From NCBI RefSeq assembly GCF_009377195.2, contig NZ_VJXX01000001.1, positions 1,054,001 to 1,118,000 on the forward strand: a stretch of 64,000 nt of DNA. Reading direction: 5' to 3'. A model generated the notes under the pieces. The model made no database searches and was not told the DNA's origin. It was given only the letters and a program-made list of their open reading frames with translations. The translations under genes were made by a program, and so were the position numbers. Positions 47,477-57,765 of this stretch are shown in pieces (the stretch's first letter is position 1; the number at the start of each line of letters is the position of its first letter). This DNA is from Arthrobacter bussei. GTDB taxonomy: Bacteria > Actinomycetota > Actinomycetes > Actinomycetales > Micrococcaceae.

Positions 47477-48376
47477 TCAGGCGAAAGTGCGGCCCGTCAG
47501 GCGCTCGTACGCCTCGACGTAGCGGGCGCGTGTGCGCTCGACGACGTCCGCGGGCAGTGCGGGCGGTTCTCCGGAGCGGTCCCAGGCGGCGTCGTCGGAC
47601 GTCAGCCAGTCGCGGACGAACTGCTTGTCGAACGAGGGCTGCGCCTGCCCGGGCGTGTACAGGGCAGCGTCCCAGAAGCGCGAGGAGTCGGGGGTGAGGA
47701 CCTCGTCGCCGAGGGTGACGGCGCCGGTGGCCGGGTCCAGGCCGAACTCCACCTTCGTGTCCGCGAGGATGATCCCCCGCTCCCGTGCGATCGTCTCGGC
47801 CCGCGTGTAGATCTCGAGCGTCAGGGTCCGGAGCTCGGCCGCGGCGTCGTCGCCCACGGTCATGACGACGGCGTCGTACGTGATGTTCTCGTCGTGCTCC
47901 CCCACCTCGGCCTTCGCCGACGGCGTGAAGAGCGCGGGTTCCAGGCGCGAGCCGTCCACGAGGCCGTCGGGCAGCGGCAACGAACACACCGTCCCGGACG
48001 CCCGGTACTCCAGCAGGCCGCTGCCGGTGAGGTAGCCGCGCGCGATGCACTCGATGGGGTACATGGCGAGCTTCCGGCAGATCATGGCCCGCCCCTCCAC
48101 CGCCGCGGGCACTCCCCCGGCGGCGTCGGACGCGATGACGTGGTTCGGGATGCCGGCGAGCCGTTCGAACCACCAGAGGCTCAGCTGCGTCAGCACGCGG
48201 CCCTTGTCGGGGATCTCCGTCGCGAGTACGTGGTCGTACGCGCTGATGCGGTCGCTCGCGACCACCAGGACGACGTCGTCGCGCCCGTCCTCGGGCTCGT
48301 ACAGGTCCCGGACCTTGCCCGAGTAGACGTGCCGCCAGCCCGGGAGCTCGGGGTGCGCGGGGGCGAAGGTGCTCAT
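47477..48376 (-). CDS. purC: SAICAR synthase
   Basis: 299 residues. Joins aspartate to CAIR in purine biosynthesis. YSGKVRDLYEPEDG at the N-terminus (ATP site), VVASDRISAYDHVL, and the aspartate-site segment ECIARGYLTGSG. The length fits the monofunctional actinobacterial enzyme. The ATG overlaps the purD stop by 4 bases. Confidence 0.97.
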   Translation of the reverse strand: MSTFAPAHPELPGWRHVYSGKVRDLYEPEDGRDDVVLVVASDRISAYDHVLATEIPDKGRVLTQLSLWWFERLAGIPNHVIASDAAGGVPAAVEGRAMICRKLAMYPIECIARGYLTGSGLLEYRASGTVCSLPLPDGLVDGSRLEPALFTPSAKAEVGEHDENITYDAVVMTVGDDAAAELRTLTLEIYTRAETIARERGIILADTKVEFGLDPATGAVTLGDEVLTPDSSRFWDAALYTPGQAQPSFDKQFVRDWLTSDDAAWDRSGEPPALPADVVERTRARYVEAYERLTGRTFA

Positions 48377-49665
48377 GCGGTCGCCGCCGCCGGTCCGGTG
48401 AAGGACACCTCGGCGCGTGCCGCCTTCAGCGCGATGTCCGTCCGGTACTGCCCGCCCTCGAGGTCGATCAGTGCCAGTCCCTCGTAGGCGGTGGAGCGCG
48501 CGTCCTCGAGGGAGTCCCCGAGTCCCACGACGGCGAGCACGCGGCCCCCGGAGCTCACCACCTTGCCGTCCCGCTCCGCCGTGCCGGCGTGCAGAACGTG
48601 CGCGCCGTCCACCTTCGCGGCCTTCCGCAGGCCGCGGACACGGCGGCCGATGACCGGTGCGTCCGGGTAGTTCTCCGATGCGAGGACCACGGCGACGGCG
48701 GTCTTCGGCGACCAGTTGAGGGGGTCGATCTGGTCGAGGGTCCCCTTGGCCGCGGCGAGGAGCACTCCCCCGAGCGGCGTGGTGAGCCGGGCGAGGACGG
48801 CCTGTGTCTCGGGGTCGCCGAACCGCGCGTTGAACTCGATGACGCGCATGCCGCGCGAGGTCAGGGCCAGCCCCACGTAGAGGACACCCGCGAAGGGCGT
48901 GCCGCGGTGCGCCATCTCGTCGATGACCGGCTGGGCCACGCGTGTCAGGACCTCCTCGACGAGACCGGCCGGAACCCATTCCAGGGGCGAGTAGGCGCCC
49001 ATGCCGCCCGTGTTCGGGCCCTGGTCGCCGTCGTGGATGCGTTTGAAGTCCTGTGCCGGAGCGAGGGGGACGACGGTCCGGCCGTCGGAGAGGACGAACA
49101 GGGACACCTCGGGGCCGTCGAGGTACTCCTCGATGACCACGGTGCCGCCTGCACGGAAGCATTCGGACGCGTGGGCGCGGGCCTCGTCGAGGTCGTCGGT
49201 GACCACGACCCCCTTGCCGGCGGCGAGGCCGTCGTCCTTCACCACGTAGGGGGCGCCGAAGGTGCAGAGCGCTTCGCCGGCCTCCTCGTCGGTCGCGGCG
49301 ACACGCGCCATGGCGGTGGGGACGCCCGCAGCGGCCATGACCTGCTTCGCGAAGGCCTTCGACGCCTCGAGCTGTGCCGCGGCCCTCGTGGGCCCGAAGA
49401 CGGGGATGCCGGCGTCGAGCAGGGCATCGGCCACCCCGGCGGCCAGCGGCGCCTCCGGCCCGATCACCACGAGGTCCGACCCGAGCGAGCGGGCCAGCTC
49501 GACGACGACTCCCGGGGAGCCGGCATCGACGTCGTGCGTGCGCACGTCCGCCGCGATCCCCGCGTTGCCGGGAGCCGCATGCACCTCACGGACGAACGGA
49601 TCGGCCAGCAAGGCCCGGACGATGGCATGTTCGCGGCCGCCGGGGCCCAGCACTAGAACCTTCAC
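48373..49665 (-). CDS. purD: phosphoribosylamine-glycine ligase
   Basis: 430 residues, ATP-grasp. KVLVLGPGGREHAI at the N-terminus, DGLAAGKGVVV for ATP, and VIEFNARFGDPE for Mg binding. GTG start at 49665; TACGCT eight bases upstream may be a -10 for a nearly leaderless mRNA. Divergent from the molybdoenzyme gene. Confidence 0.97.
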   Translation of the reverse strand: MKVLVLGPGGREHAIVRALLADPFVREVHAAPGNAGIAADVRTHDVDAGSPGVVVELARSLGSDLVVIGPEAPLAAGVADALLDAGIPVFGPTRAAAQLEASKAFAKQVMAAAGVPTAMARVAATDEEAGEALCTFGAPYVVKDDGLAAGKGVVVTDDLDEARAHASECFRAGGTVVIEEYLDGPEVSLFVLSDGRTVVPLAPAQDFKRIHDGDQGPNTGGMGAYSPLEWVPAGLVEEVLTRVAQPVIDEMAHRGTPFAGVLYVGLALTSRGMRVIEFNARFGDPETQAVLARLTTPLGGVLLAAAKGTLDQIDPLNWSPKTAVAVVLASENYPDAPVIGRRVRGLRKAAKVDGAHVLHAGTAERDGKVVSSGGRVLAVVGLGDSLEDARSTAYEGLALIDLEGGQYRTDIALKAARAEVSFTGPAAATA

Positions 49666-49769
49666 AGTAGGACAGCGTACTGGAGGCGTCCCGGCCCACC
49701 CACTGGGCGGCCCCTGTTACGGGAGGCCCGCCTACCCATACTGTCCAGCGCCCTCTCCGAATACTTCGC

Positions 49770-51467
49770 ATGAGCAACTCCACCAAGCCCCGCCGCGGCC
49801 TCTCCCTCCTCGCCGCGCTAGCCGGCATCATCGCGGCCGGCGTGGTGCTCGGTGTCGCCGAACTCGTCGGAGCCTTCTTCCGAGCCAGCGCCACCCCCGT
49901 CATCGCGATGGGGTCCACCTTCATCGACTTCACGCCGCCGTGGATGAAGGATTTCGCGATCGAGACCTTCGGGACCAATGACAAGCTGGCGCTGCTGGTC
50001 GGCATGGGCGTCACCATCACGGTGCTGGCCGCGGTGCTCGGTATCCTCGCCTTCCGCAGGTGGGCCCTCGGGGTCGCCGGCGTGGCCTTCATGGGCGCGA
50101 TCATCATCGCCTGTGTCCTCACCCGGGCCGGAGCCTCGCTCCCGGATGCCGTCCCCACGGTGGTCGGCACGGCCGCGGGCCTGCTGGCGCTCCGCTGGCT
50201 GATCGCCCGGCTCCGCCACGCCGAGGCTCCCGCCGCATCGACGGTCGGTGCGGACGTGGCCGGCACCGACAGCCGGGCCTCCTCGCGGAGCGACGGAGTC
50301 ACCGTGACGGAGGCCCGCGAGGTCTCACCCGAGCACGACGGCGCCCGGGGTTCCGTCGCGACCGCAGCACGTCCCACGACCGGCGGCACAACCGGCAGCA
50401 CGTCGCGCCGCGGCTTCTTCGCTGCAGCCGGCATCACCGCGGTGGTCGCCGCTGCGGCGGCCGGTGGCGGGCGGCTGCTCTCCGGCGCCCGCAACAACAT
50501 CGCAGCAGTGCGGGACGGGCTGCAGTTCCCCGCTCCCGCGAGCGCTGCGCCCGCGCTGCCGGCCGGTGTCCAGTCGCCCGTGGAGGGCGTGACACCCTTC
50601 GTCACCCCGAACGGCGACTTCTACCGGATCGACACCGCGTTGAGCGTGCCCCAGCTCACCACCGACGACTGGGTGCTCCGCGTGCACGGCATGGTGGAGG
50701 AGGAGTTCGAGCTCACGTTCCAGGACCTCCTGGACGCCGACCTGATCGAGCGCCATGTCACCCTCACCTGCGTGTCGAATCCGGTGGGTGGCTATCTCGC
50801 CGGCAACGCGAAGTGGCTCGGCTACCCGCTCCGCGAGGTCCTCGCCCGGGCCAGGCCGCTCGACGGTGCGGACATGGTGCTCTCCACCAGTTCCGACGGC
50901 TTCAGTGCGTCCACTCCCCTGCCCGTTCTCCAGGACGACCGCGACGCCATGCTGGCCGTCGCCATGAACGGCGAGCCCCTGCCCGTGGAGCACGGCTTCC
51001 CCGTCCGCATGGTGGTCCCCGGCCTCTACGGCTACGTCTCGGCGACCAAGTGGGTCGTCGACCTCGAGGTCACCCGCTTCGCGGACCGCACGGCCTACTG
51101 GACCGACCGCGGCTGGTCCGAGATGGGACCCATCAAGACCATGGCGCGTGTCGAGGTCCCGCAGTCCTTCGCCTCCTTCGAGCCCGGCACCGTCATGATC
51201 GGTGGTGTCGCCTGGTCCCAGCAGCGGGGGATCACGAAGGTCGAGGTGTCCGTCGACAACGGAGCCTGGGAGGAAGTGACCCTCGCTGACGAGGCGTCGG
51301 TGGACACCTGGCGTCAGTGGTCGCACGAACTCACGCTCGAATCGGGGCTGCACACCGTCAAGGCGCGGGCCACGGACGCCGTGGACGGCCTGCAGACCGA
51401 GGAGCGCGCCGATACGGTACCGAACGGCGCGTCCGGGTGGCAGTCGGTCCAGTTCACCGTCACCTAG
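49770..51467 (+). CDS. membrane-anchored molybdopterin-dependent oxidoreductase (sulfite-oxidase family)
   Basis: 565 residues. Four TM helices (about 10-148), a disordered linker, then SRRGFFAAAGITAVVA (212-227), a twin-arginine-like motif followed by a fifth hydrophobic segment, then a sulfite-oxidase-type Moco domain with the molybdenum ligand Cys334 in TLTCVSNPVGG and a C-terminal Mo-co dimerisation domain ending in SVQFTVT. The catalytic part would be extracellular. An internal Tat signal after four TM helices is unusual but recurs in actinobacteria. Substrate unknown. Confidence 0.9.
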   Translation: MSNSTKPRRGLSLLAALAGIIAAGVVLGVAELVGAFFRASATPVIAMGSTFIDFTPPWMKDFAIETFGTNDKLALLVGMGVTITVLAAVLGILAFRRWALGVAGVAFMGAIIIACVLTRAGASLPDAVPTVVGTAAGLLALRWLIARLRHAEAPAASTVGADVAGTDSRASSRSDGVTVTEAREVSPEHDGARGSVATAARPTTGGTTGSTSRRGFFAAAGITAVVAAAAAGGGRLLSGARNNIAAVRDGLQFPAPASAAPALPAGVQSPVEGVTPFVTPNGDFYRIDTALSVPQLTTDDWVLRVHGMVEEEFELTFQDLLDADLIERHVTLTCVSNPVGGYLAGNAKWLGYPLREVLARARPLDGADMVLSTSSDGFSASTPLPVLQDDRDAMLAVAMNGEPLPVEHGFPVRMVVPGLYGYVSATKWVVDLEVTRFADRTAYWTDRGWSEMGPIKTMARVEVPQSFASFEPGTVMIGGVAWSQQRGITKVEVSVDNGAWEEVTLADEASVDTWRQWSHELTLESGLHTVKARATDAVDGLQTEERADTVPNGASGWQSVQFTVT

Positions 51468-51592
51468 GCCACCGGGCACCCATGAGCCAGGAGCACGGCG
51501 CTCCACACGATCTGCGCCCACCGGATGACCCGTTCTCTCCGGTGGGCGCAGTTGTGCCCGGCGGACTCCGCCGACCGGCCGGAGCGATAGGG

Positions 51593-51598
51593 AATACT
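51593..51598 (+). promoter_or_regulatory. -10-like element of the asparaginase gene
   Basis: AATACT, six bases (GGGATC), ATG 51605. One of the best leaderless candidates of the window. Confidence 0.5.
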
Positions 51599-51604
51599 GG
51601 GATC

Positions 51605-52609
51605 ATGCCCTCCACCTTCACTACGGCTGACGCCGTGGACTTCGCCGTCCTCGAACGCAACGGCTTCATCGAATCCCGCCACGTGGGGGCCGCCGTCGTC
51701 CTCGCTGCGGACGGCTCCGTGGTGACGGAGCTCGGGGACATCACCAGCCCGATCTTCCCGCGGTCGACGCTCAAGCCGTTCCAGGCCCTCGCGAGCATGA
51801 AGGCGGGCGTCCCGCTGCGTGGCCCGCAGGTGGCCCTCGCCGCCGCGAGCCATGTCGCGAGCAACGAGCACATGGACGTGGTGCGTACCATGCTCGACGC
51901 TGCCGGGGTGACCGAGGACCACCTGCAGTGCCCCGAGGACTGGCCGCAGGACGAGCAGGCCCGCAACGACCTCGTCCGTGCGGGGAAAGGCAAGCAGCGC
52001 ATCGCCTTCAACTGCTCGGGCAAGCACGCGGCCTTCCTGTGGGCCTGCACCGAGAACGGCTGGGACACCTCCACCTACCTCGAGCCCTCCCACCCGCTTC
52101 AGCGCTCCGTGGCCTCGGTCATCGAGGAGTACACCGAGGAGTCCGTCGCGGCCTGGGGCGTGGACGGCTGCGGCGCTCCCGTGGCCGCGGTCTCACTGAC
52201 CGGGCTCGCCCGCGGGATCGGGAAGGTGTCACGGGCACCGTCGGACAAGCACGCCGATGCCCGCGCCGCGACGATCGCGACGGCCATGCTCGACTACCCC
52301 TGGGCGGTCCACGGCGAGGGTATGGAGAACTCCGTGGTCATGGAGGACCTCGGAGTCGTCGCCAAGAGCGGGGCCGAGGGAGTCCTCGTCCTCGGAGCGC
52401 GCACGGGCGCGTCGCTGGCCCTGAAGGTCCTGGACGGCAACAACCGCGCCGCGACCCTGGTGGGCCTGACGCTGTTCGCCGCCTCGGGAGCCATCGACGC
52501 CGAGAAGGTGGGCGCGGTGCTCGAGAAGGTCGTCCCGCCGGTCTTCGGTGGAGGACGGCCCGTCGGCAGCCTGCGCCTCGCGGCCCCGGTCATGGCTCTC
52601 CTCGACTAG
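51605..52609 (+). CDS. asparaginase, Rhizobium etli ReAII type
   Basis: 334 residues. Type 3 L-asparaginase, structurally unrelated to the E. coli enzymes. Conserved serine-lysine motifs RSTLKPFQA and FNCSGKHAAF and the Cys-containing VDGCGAPVAA are all present. Leaderless-type start at 51605. Followed after 12 bases by the sterol-carrier-like gene. Confidence 0.92.
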   Translation: MPSTFTTADAVDFAVLERNGFIESRHVGAAVVLAADGSVVTELGDITSPIFPRSTLKPFQALASMKAGVPLRGPQVALAAASHVASNEHMDVVRTMLDAAGVTEDHLQCPEDWPQDEQARNDLVRAGKGKQRIAFNCSGKHAAFLWACTENGWDTSTYLEPSHPLQRSVASVIEEYTEESVAAWGVDGCGAPVAAVSLTGLARGIGKVSRAPSDKHADARAATIATAMLDYPWAVHGEGMENSVVMEDLGVVAKSGAEGVLVLGARTGASLALKVLDGNNRAATLVGLTLFAASGAIDAEKVGAVLEKVVPPVFGGGRPVGSLRLAAPVMALLD

Positions 52610-52621
52610 GGCTCCCGGACC

Positions 52622-52987
52622 ATGGCACGACGACGCATCACGAGCGAGGACGGACGGGACGCCCTCGCCTCCGTTGCGGCGGGGGCGGGCGGCAGGCCGG
52701 AGCTCGCCATGGCGGTGCGCTTCACGCTCGAGGAGCTCGCCGAGCTGGCTCCCGGCAACAGCGTCGAGGTCCGCGTGCCGCCGTTCGGCGTGACTCAGTG
52801 CGTCGCCGGCCCCCGCCACACTCGGGGGACCCCGCCCAACGTCGTCGAGACCGACGCCACCACCTGGCTCGCCCTCGTGGGCGGGACGGTCACCTGGCCC
52901 GAGGCCGTCGCCGCCGGGAAGGTCGCGGCGTCGGGGCAGCGCGCAGACCTGAGCGCGTGGCTGCCGCTCTTCGGGCGCCGGGCATGA
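52622..52987 (+). CDS. sterol carrier (SCP2-like) family protein
   Basis: 121 residues. Bacterial SCP-related fold: [58 protein letters not shown] and a Leu-rich end. Frequently near purF/purM in actinobacteria (from memory). Overlaps the next gene by 4 bases. Role unclear; a small hydrophobic ligand is assumed for the fold. Confidence 0.85.
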   Translation: MARRRITSEDGRDALASVAAGAGGRPELAMAVRFTLEELAELAPGNSVEVRVPPFGVTQCVAGPRHTRGTPPNVVETDATTWLALVGGTVTWPEAVAAGKVAASGQRADLSAWLPLFGRRA

Positions 52988-54528
52988 GCATTTCGGCGCA
53001 GGGCGGGGGCACGGGCCCCGACACGCAGGACCGGCGCCCGACGGCGTCCACCGCGGGACGCGCCACGCCGACCGGCGCGATCGCCGGACGGAACGCCTCG
53101 GCGGCGGGCGGCCCCCTGGACCGACTCCGCGGCGTCCGGACCGCCGTCGTCGCCGCCGTGCGCCGCCAGCCCCCCGGAGCCTGGCTCATCGGCCTGGCCG
53201 CCGCCGTCGTCTACAGCGTCTTCTCCGTCACCCAGTGGAACCTGCTCGACTCGCCGTCATGGGACCTCGGGATCTTCACGCAGCTCGCGAAGGCGTACGC
53301 GGGCCTCGACGCACCGATCGTGCCGATCAAGGGCGAGGGGTTCAACCTCCTCGGGGACCATTTCCACCCCCTCCTCGTGCTCCTCGCTCCCGCCTACGCC
53401 CTGGCGCCGTCGGGCCTCACCCTGCTGATTGTGCAGAACCTCCTGTTCGGGCTCTCCGTCGCCGTGGTCACCCGGGCCGGCATGCGCCTCGTCTCCCCTC
53501 TCGCAGGCATGGCCGTGGGCGTCGCGTATGCCCTGTCCTGGGGCCTGCAGTCGGCCGTCGCCGCCCAGTTCCACGAGATCGCCGTCGCCGTGCCGCTCCT
53601 CGCCCTCGGCCTCGAGGCGCTGCTGCGGCGACGCGTGCTGCCGGCCGTCCTCTGGGGCGGTGCCCTGGTCTTCGTCAAGGAGGATCTGGGCCTGACGGTG
53701 ATCGCACTGGGGCTCGTCGTCGCGTGGCGCCTGCGGACGGCGGCAGGGCTCTGGCTCTCGGTCTGGGGTGCGCTGTGGCTGATCATCTCGGTCCGCCTGA
53801 TCCTGCCCGCACTGAACGCGACGGGCCAGTACGACTACTCGGACCGGATCGACGTCGGCGGGATGATCGCCGATCCCGCCGGCGCCGTCGTCGACCTCGT
53901 GTCCGGCGCGCCCAAGCACGAGACGCTCCTGCTGCTCCTCCTCGCGGGTGGCTTCGTGGTCCTGCGGTCCTCGCTGAGCCTGGTCCTGCTCCCCACCCTG
54001 CTGTGGAGGTTCGCCTCGGGCCAGGAGGGCTACTGGGGGCCGGAGTGGCACTACAGCGCCGTCCTCATGCCGGTCCTGTTCCTGGCACTCGTCGACGCCG
54101 TGCACACGCTGCGCAGGAGCAGGCGCGGATGGGTCCGGGCGATCGCACTCATCGGTGTCCCCGGTGCCGTCGCGGCCTCCCTGGTCCTGCTGCCCACGCA
54201 GAAGTTCGCCGTGCTCGCCGAGCCGGCCACCTATCGGCAGTCGGAGCGGTGGGATCCGGCGCACCGCATGATGAACCTCATCCCCCGCGGCGCGACGGTC
54301 GAGTCCGGCGTGGTCCTCATGGCCTACCTCGTCCCGGACACCCGGGTGTACTGGCTCGGCAACACCAATCCGGCACCGGACTACCTGATCGTCGACGCGG
54401 AGGACTGGAGCTGGGGTCCTGTACGGCCGGCCGATGCCGAGGCCCACGCGGAGCAGCACTATCCCGGCGCCGACTACACGACGGTCTTCGACGAGGCCGG
54501 CTACCAGCTCGTCGAGCGGCAGCGCTGA
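52984..54528 (+). CDS. DUF2079 polytopic membrane protein
   Basis: 514 residues. Hydrophilic N-terminus of about 60, then about ten TM helices. Diagnostic segments are [20 protein letters not shown] and [20 protein letters not shown], as in DUF2079, a glycosyltransferase-C-like family; the C-terminal 90 residues are soluble and extracytoplasmic. The Asp in WDLGIF and the HFHP motif suggest an active site. Donor and acceptor unknown. Confidence 0.9.
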   Translation: MSISAQGGGTGPDTQDRRPTASTAGRATPTGAIAGRNASAAGGPLDRLRGVRTAVVAAVRRQPPGAWLIGLAAAVVYSVFSVTQWNLLDSPSWDLGIFTQLAKAYAGLDAPIVPIKGEGFNLLGDHFHPLLVLLAPAYALAPSGLTLLIVQNLLFGLSVAVVTRAGMRLVSPLAGMAVGVAYALSWGLQSAVAAQFHEIAVAVPLLALGLEALLRRRVLPAVLWGGALVFVKEDLGLTVIALGLVVAWRLRTAAGLWLSVWGALWLIISVRLILPALNATGQYDYSDRIDVGGMIADPAGAVVDLVSGAPKHETLLLLLLAGGFVVLRSSLSLVLLPTLLWRFASGQEGYWGPEWHYSAVLMPVLFLALVDAVHTLRRSRRGWVRAIALIGVPGAVAASLVLLPTQKFAVLAEPATYRQSERWDPAHRMMNLIPRGATVESGVVLMAYLVPDTRVYWLGNTNPAPDYLIVDAEDWSWGPVRPADAEAHAEQHYPGADYTTVFDEAGYQLVERQR

Positions 54529-54535
54529 CGCCCGC

Positions 54536-54541
54536 TAGCCT
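54536..54541 (+). promoter_or_regulatory. -10-like element of the small membrane protein gene
   Basis: TAGCCT, six bases (TGACGC), ATG 54548. Confidence 0.45.
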
Positions 54542-54547
54542 TGACGC

Positions 54548-55021
54548 ATGACCTCCGACCCCTCGCCGCACGGCACCCCAGAGCAGCCCGAGACCCGCGG
54601 TGCCGTGCCGACGGACGGGCAGCCGACCCCGGCCGACCGCGAGGCGACGCCGGTCGTGCAGCCCGATGGAGCGTCCGGTGCCACGGCCTCGCCCGGATCC
54701 GCGGACTCGCCCGGATCCGCGCACTCGCCCGCAGCCCCCGGTTCCCCCGACTACCGTGAGGTCACCGTCCGCAGGGCGCCGAAGTTCGTGCCCTTCATGG
54801 CGGTCGGGGCGATCCTCGGATTCCTGGCGGCCCTCGTGGTCGCCTACACGGGACCGGTCGACCCCACGCTGACGCGCGAATCGATCCTCGGCTTCTTCAC
54901 CATCGCGTTCGCCCTGCCGGGGGTGCTCCTGGCGGCACTCCTGGTGCTGGTCGTCGATCGCCGCAGCGTCAAGCGGGCGGAACGGGCACGCGCCCAGCGC
55001 ACCTACGACGACGGCGCCTGA
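54548..55021 (+). CDS. hypothetical two-TM membrane protein
   Basis: 157 residues: Pro/Ser/Gly-rich disordered N-terminus (about 75 residues, with an 18-bp DNA repeat), then two TM helices (FVPFMAVGAILGFLAALVVA and ILGFFTIAFALPGVLLAALL) and a short basic tail. Similar small proteins sit before purF in actinobacteria. No function known. Confidence 0.8.
   Translation: MTSDPSPHGTPEQPETRGAVPTDGQPTPADREATPVVQPDGASGATASPGSADSPGSAHSPAAPGSPDYREVTVRRAPKFVPFMAVGAILGFLAALVVAYTGPVDPTLTRESILGFFTIAFALPGVLLAALLVLVVDRRSVKRAERARAQRTYDDGA
54689..54735. repeat. 18-bp tandem repeat
   Basis: Two full units of TCGCCCGGATCCGCGNAC and a partial third encode SPGSAD/SPGSAH in the disordered N-terminus. Confidence 0.88.
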
Positions 55022-55068
55022 GGCCGTACGCCCCCTTCCCACCGCGCGGGTGCCATTGCGTGCCGTGA

Positions 55069-55074
55069 GAGAAT
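55069..55074 (+). promoter_or_regulatory. -10-like element of purF
   Basis: GAGAAT, six bases (GAGCCC), ATG 55081. The same hexamer and spacing as before the helicase gene at 5941. Confidence 0.5.
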
Positions 55075-55080
55075 GAGCCC

Positions 55081-56640
55081 ATGGTGCGCGGCGACGGACA
55101 ACTCTCCCACGATCTTCTCCCCGGCGAAAAAGGACCCCAGGATGCCTGCGGCGTCTTCGGCGTCTGGGCGCCCGGTGAGGAGGTCGCCAAACTCACCTAC
55201 TACGGTCTGTACGCGCTGCAGCACCGGGGCCAGGAATCCGCGGGCATCGCGACCAGCGACGGCCGCCGGATCAACGTCTACAAGGACATGGGACTGGTGT
55301 CCCAGGTCTTCGACGAGTCCACCCTGAACACCCTGACCGGGCACATCGCCGTCGGGCACTGCCGGTACTCCACCACCGGATCCTCCCACTGGGCCAATGC
55401 CCAGCCCACGCTGGGCGCCACCGCCGCCGGCACCGTGGCCCTCGCCCACAACGGCAACCTGACCAATTCCGCGGAGCTCTACCAGATGGTGCTGGACCGT
55501 CATGGCAAGCCCCGCGCGGGCGAGCTGGCGCAGGGCAACACCACCGACACGGCGCTGGTGACCGCGCTGCTCGGCGGGAATGACGACCGTTCCCTCGAGG
55601 AGACCGCCATGGAGCTCCTGCCGAGCATCCGCGGTGCATTCTGCTTCGTCTTCATGGACGAGGGCACGCTGTACGCGGCGCGCGACGCCTACGGCGTCCG
55701 GCCCCTCGTCCTCGGCCGGCTCGAGCGCGGCTGGGTGGTCGCCTCCGAGCAGGCGGCGCTCGCCACCGTCGGCGCCAGCTACATCCGCGAGATCGAGCCC
55801 GGCGAGTTCATCGCCATCGACGAGGACGGCGTGCGCAGCAGCCGCTTCGCCACCCCGACGGCCGCGGGGTGCGTCTTCGAATACGTCTACCTCGCGCGGC
55901 CCGACGCCGCGATCGCGGGCCGGTCGGTCTACGAGTCCCGCGTGGAGATGGGCCGGCAGCTGGCGCGCGAGAACTCCGCCCCGGGAGACATCGTGATCCC
56001 CGTCCCCGAGTCCGGTACCCCTGCCGCGGTCGGCTTCGCCGAGGAGTCCGGCATCCCCTTCGCCCACGGTTTCGTGAAGAACGCCTACGTGGGCCGCACC
56101 TTCATCCAGCCCAGCCAGACGCTGCGCCAGCTCGGCATCCGGCTGAAGCTCAACGCCCTCGAGTCCGTCATCCGCGGCAAGCGCATCATCGTCGTCGACG
56201 ACTCGATCGTCCGCGGCAACACCCAGCGCGCCGTCGTCCGCATGCTCCGCGAGGCCGGTGCCGCGGAGGTCCACGTCAAGATCTCCTCGCCGCCCGTGCG
56301 CTGGCCGTGCTTCTACGGCATCGACTTCGCCTCGCGCGCGGAACTGATCGCCAACGGCGCGGCGATCGACGAGATCAGCGCCTCGATCGGTGCCGACAGC
56401 CTCGCGTACATCTCCGAGGACGGCATGATCGACGCCACGCAGCAGCCCCGGGAGCGCCTCTGCACCGCCTGCTTCACGGGCGTCTACCCCATCGAACTGC
56501 CCGACGGCGACCGCCTCGGCAAGAACCTCCTGGAGCGCCTGGACCCCGCGGACAAGTCCGGTGCCACCGGCTGCGATCCGGGGCCCGACGCCGAGTTCGA
56601 AGCCGTCCTGACCGCCGAAGACAAGAAGGAACGGGTATGA
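55081..56640 (+). CDS. purF: amidophosphoribosyltransferase
   Basis: 519 residues. Committed step of purine synthesis. After a 22-residue propeptide, Cys23 (QDACGVFGVW) would become the N-terminal nucleophile. The PRPP loop is RIIVVDDSIVRGNT; conserved Cys residues near the end (LCTACFTGVYP) fit the 4Fe-4S type of enzyme. purM follows with a 4-base overlap. A leaderless-type -10 precedes the ATG. Confidence 0.97.
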   Translation: MVRGDGQLSHDLLPGEKGPQDACGVFGVWAPGEEVAKLTYYGLYALQHRGQESAGIATSDGRRINVYKDMGLVSQVFDESTLNTLTGHIAVGHCRYSTTGSSHWANAQPTLGATAAGTVALAHNGNLTNSAELYQMVLDRHGKPRAGELAQGNTTDTALVTALLGGNDDRSLEETAMELLPSIRGAFCFVFMDEGTLYAARDAYGVRPLVLGRLERGWVVASEQAALATVGASYIREIEPGEFIAIDEDGVRSSRFATPTAAGCVFEYVYLARPDAAIAGRSVYESRVEMGRQLARENSAPGDIVIPVPESGTPAAVGFAEESGIPFAHGFVKNAYVGRTFIQPSQTLRQLGIRLKLNALESVIRGKRIIVVDDSIVRGNTQRAVVRMLREAGAAEVHVKISSPPVRWPCFYGIDFASRAELIANGAAIDEISASIGADSLAYISEDGMIDATQQPRERLCTACFTGVYPIELPDGDRLGKNLLERLDPADKSGATGCDPGPDAEFEAVLTAEDKKERV

Positions 56641-57743
56641 GCCTCCCCATCACGTACGCCAGTGCCGGAGTGGACGTCGAGGCGGGTGACCGCGCCGTCG
56701 AGCTCATGAAGGACGCGGTGCGGGCCACGCACGGCGAGCAGGTCATCGGCGGGGTGGGCGGCTTCGCCGGGCTCTTCGACGTGTCCCGGCTCCTCACCTA
56801 CACGCGGCCGCTGCTCGCGACGTCGACGGACGGCGTGGGCACCAAGGTCGCGATCGCGCAGGCCATGGACATCCACGACACCATCGGGTTCGACCTCGTG
56901 GGCATGGTCGTCGACGACATCGTGGTGGTGGGTGCCGAGCCGCTGTTCATGACCGACTACATCGCCTGCGGCAAGGTGGTCCCGGAGCGGATCGCCGACA
57001 TCGTCCGCGGCATCGCGGCCGGCTGCTCCCTCGCCGGCACCGCGCTGGTGGGCGGCGAGACGGCCGAGCACCCCGGCCTGCTCGGTGAGCACGAGTACGA
57101 CGTCGCCGGTGCGGCGACCGGCGTCGTCGAGGCCGACCGCGTCCTGGGGCCGGAGCGTGTGCGGGCGGGCGACGTCGTCATCGGCATGGCGTCCTCGGGC
57201 CTCCACTCCAACGGCTACTCCCTGGTCCGCCGGGTCATCAACCAGGCCGGCTGGGCGCTCGACCGCCAGGTCTCCGAGCTCGGCCGCACCCTCGGTGAGG
57301 AACTGCTGGAGCCCACGCGGATCTACGCTGCCGACTGCCTCGCGCTCGCCCGCAACGACGCCGCGCAGGTGCACGGGTTCAGCCACGTCACCGGTGGCGG
57401 CCTCGCCGCGAACCTCGCGCGCGTGCTGCCCCAGGGGCTCGAAGCCACGGTGGACCGCTCCACCTGGGAGCTTCCCGCCGTCTTCACGCTGGTCTCGCAG
57501 CTCGGCTCCGTACCGCTGCCCGACCTCGAGCGCACCCTCAACCTCGGCGTCGGGATGGTCGCGATCGTCGGCGCCGACGGTGCCGATGCCGCGCTGGCCC
57601 AGCTCACCGCGGCCGGCGTGCCCTCCTGGGTCATGGGCAGCGTGCAGGTCGCGGGCAACGGGAGTACCGACGGCCCCGACTACGTGCAGGGCGCCAAGGG
57701 CGTCGACGGCGGATCCGTGCGGCTGCTCGGCGCCTACGCCTGA
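56637..57743 (+). CDS. purM: AIR synthetase
   Basis: 368 residues, ATG 56637 overlapping the purF stop. Fifth step of purine synthesis (FGAM to AIR). Conserved LLATSTDGVGTKVAIA, ALVGGETAEHPG, SSGLHSNGYSLVRRV and HVTGGGLAANLARVLP. Ends the purF-purM operon before two hairpins. Confidence 0.97.
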   Translation: MSLPITYASAGVDVEAGDRAVELMKDAVRATHGEQVIGGVGGFAGLFDVSRLLTYTRPLLATSTDGVGTKVAIAQAMDIHDTIGFDLVGMVVDDIVVVGAEPLFMTDYIACGKVVPERIADIVRGIAAGCSLAGTALVGGETAEHPGLLGEHEYDVAGAATGVVEADRVLGPERVRAGDVVIGMASSGLHSNGYSLVRRVINQAGWALDRQVSELGRTLGEELLEPTRIYAADCLALARNDAAQVHGFSHVTGGGLAANLARVLPQGLEATVDRSTWELPAVFTLVSQLGSVPLPDLERTLNLGVGMVAIVGADGADAALAQLTAAGVPSWVMGSVQVAGNGSTDGPDYVQGAKGVDGGSVRLLGAYA

Positions 57744-57765
57744 CGCACCTGCCGATCCGCGGCTC

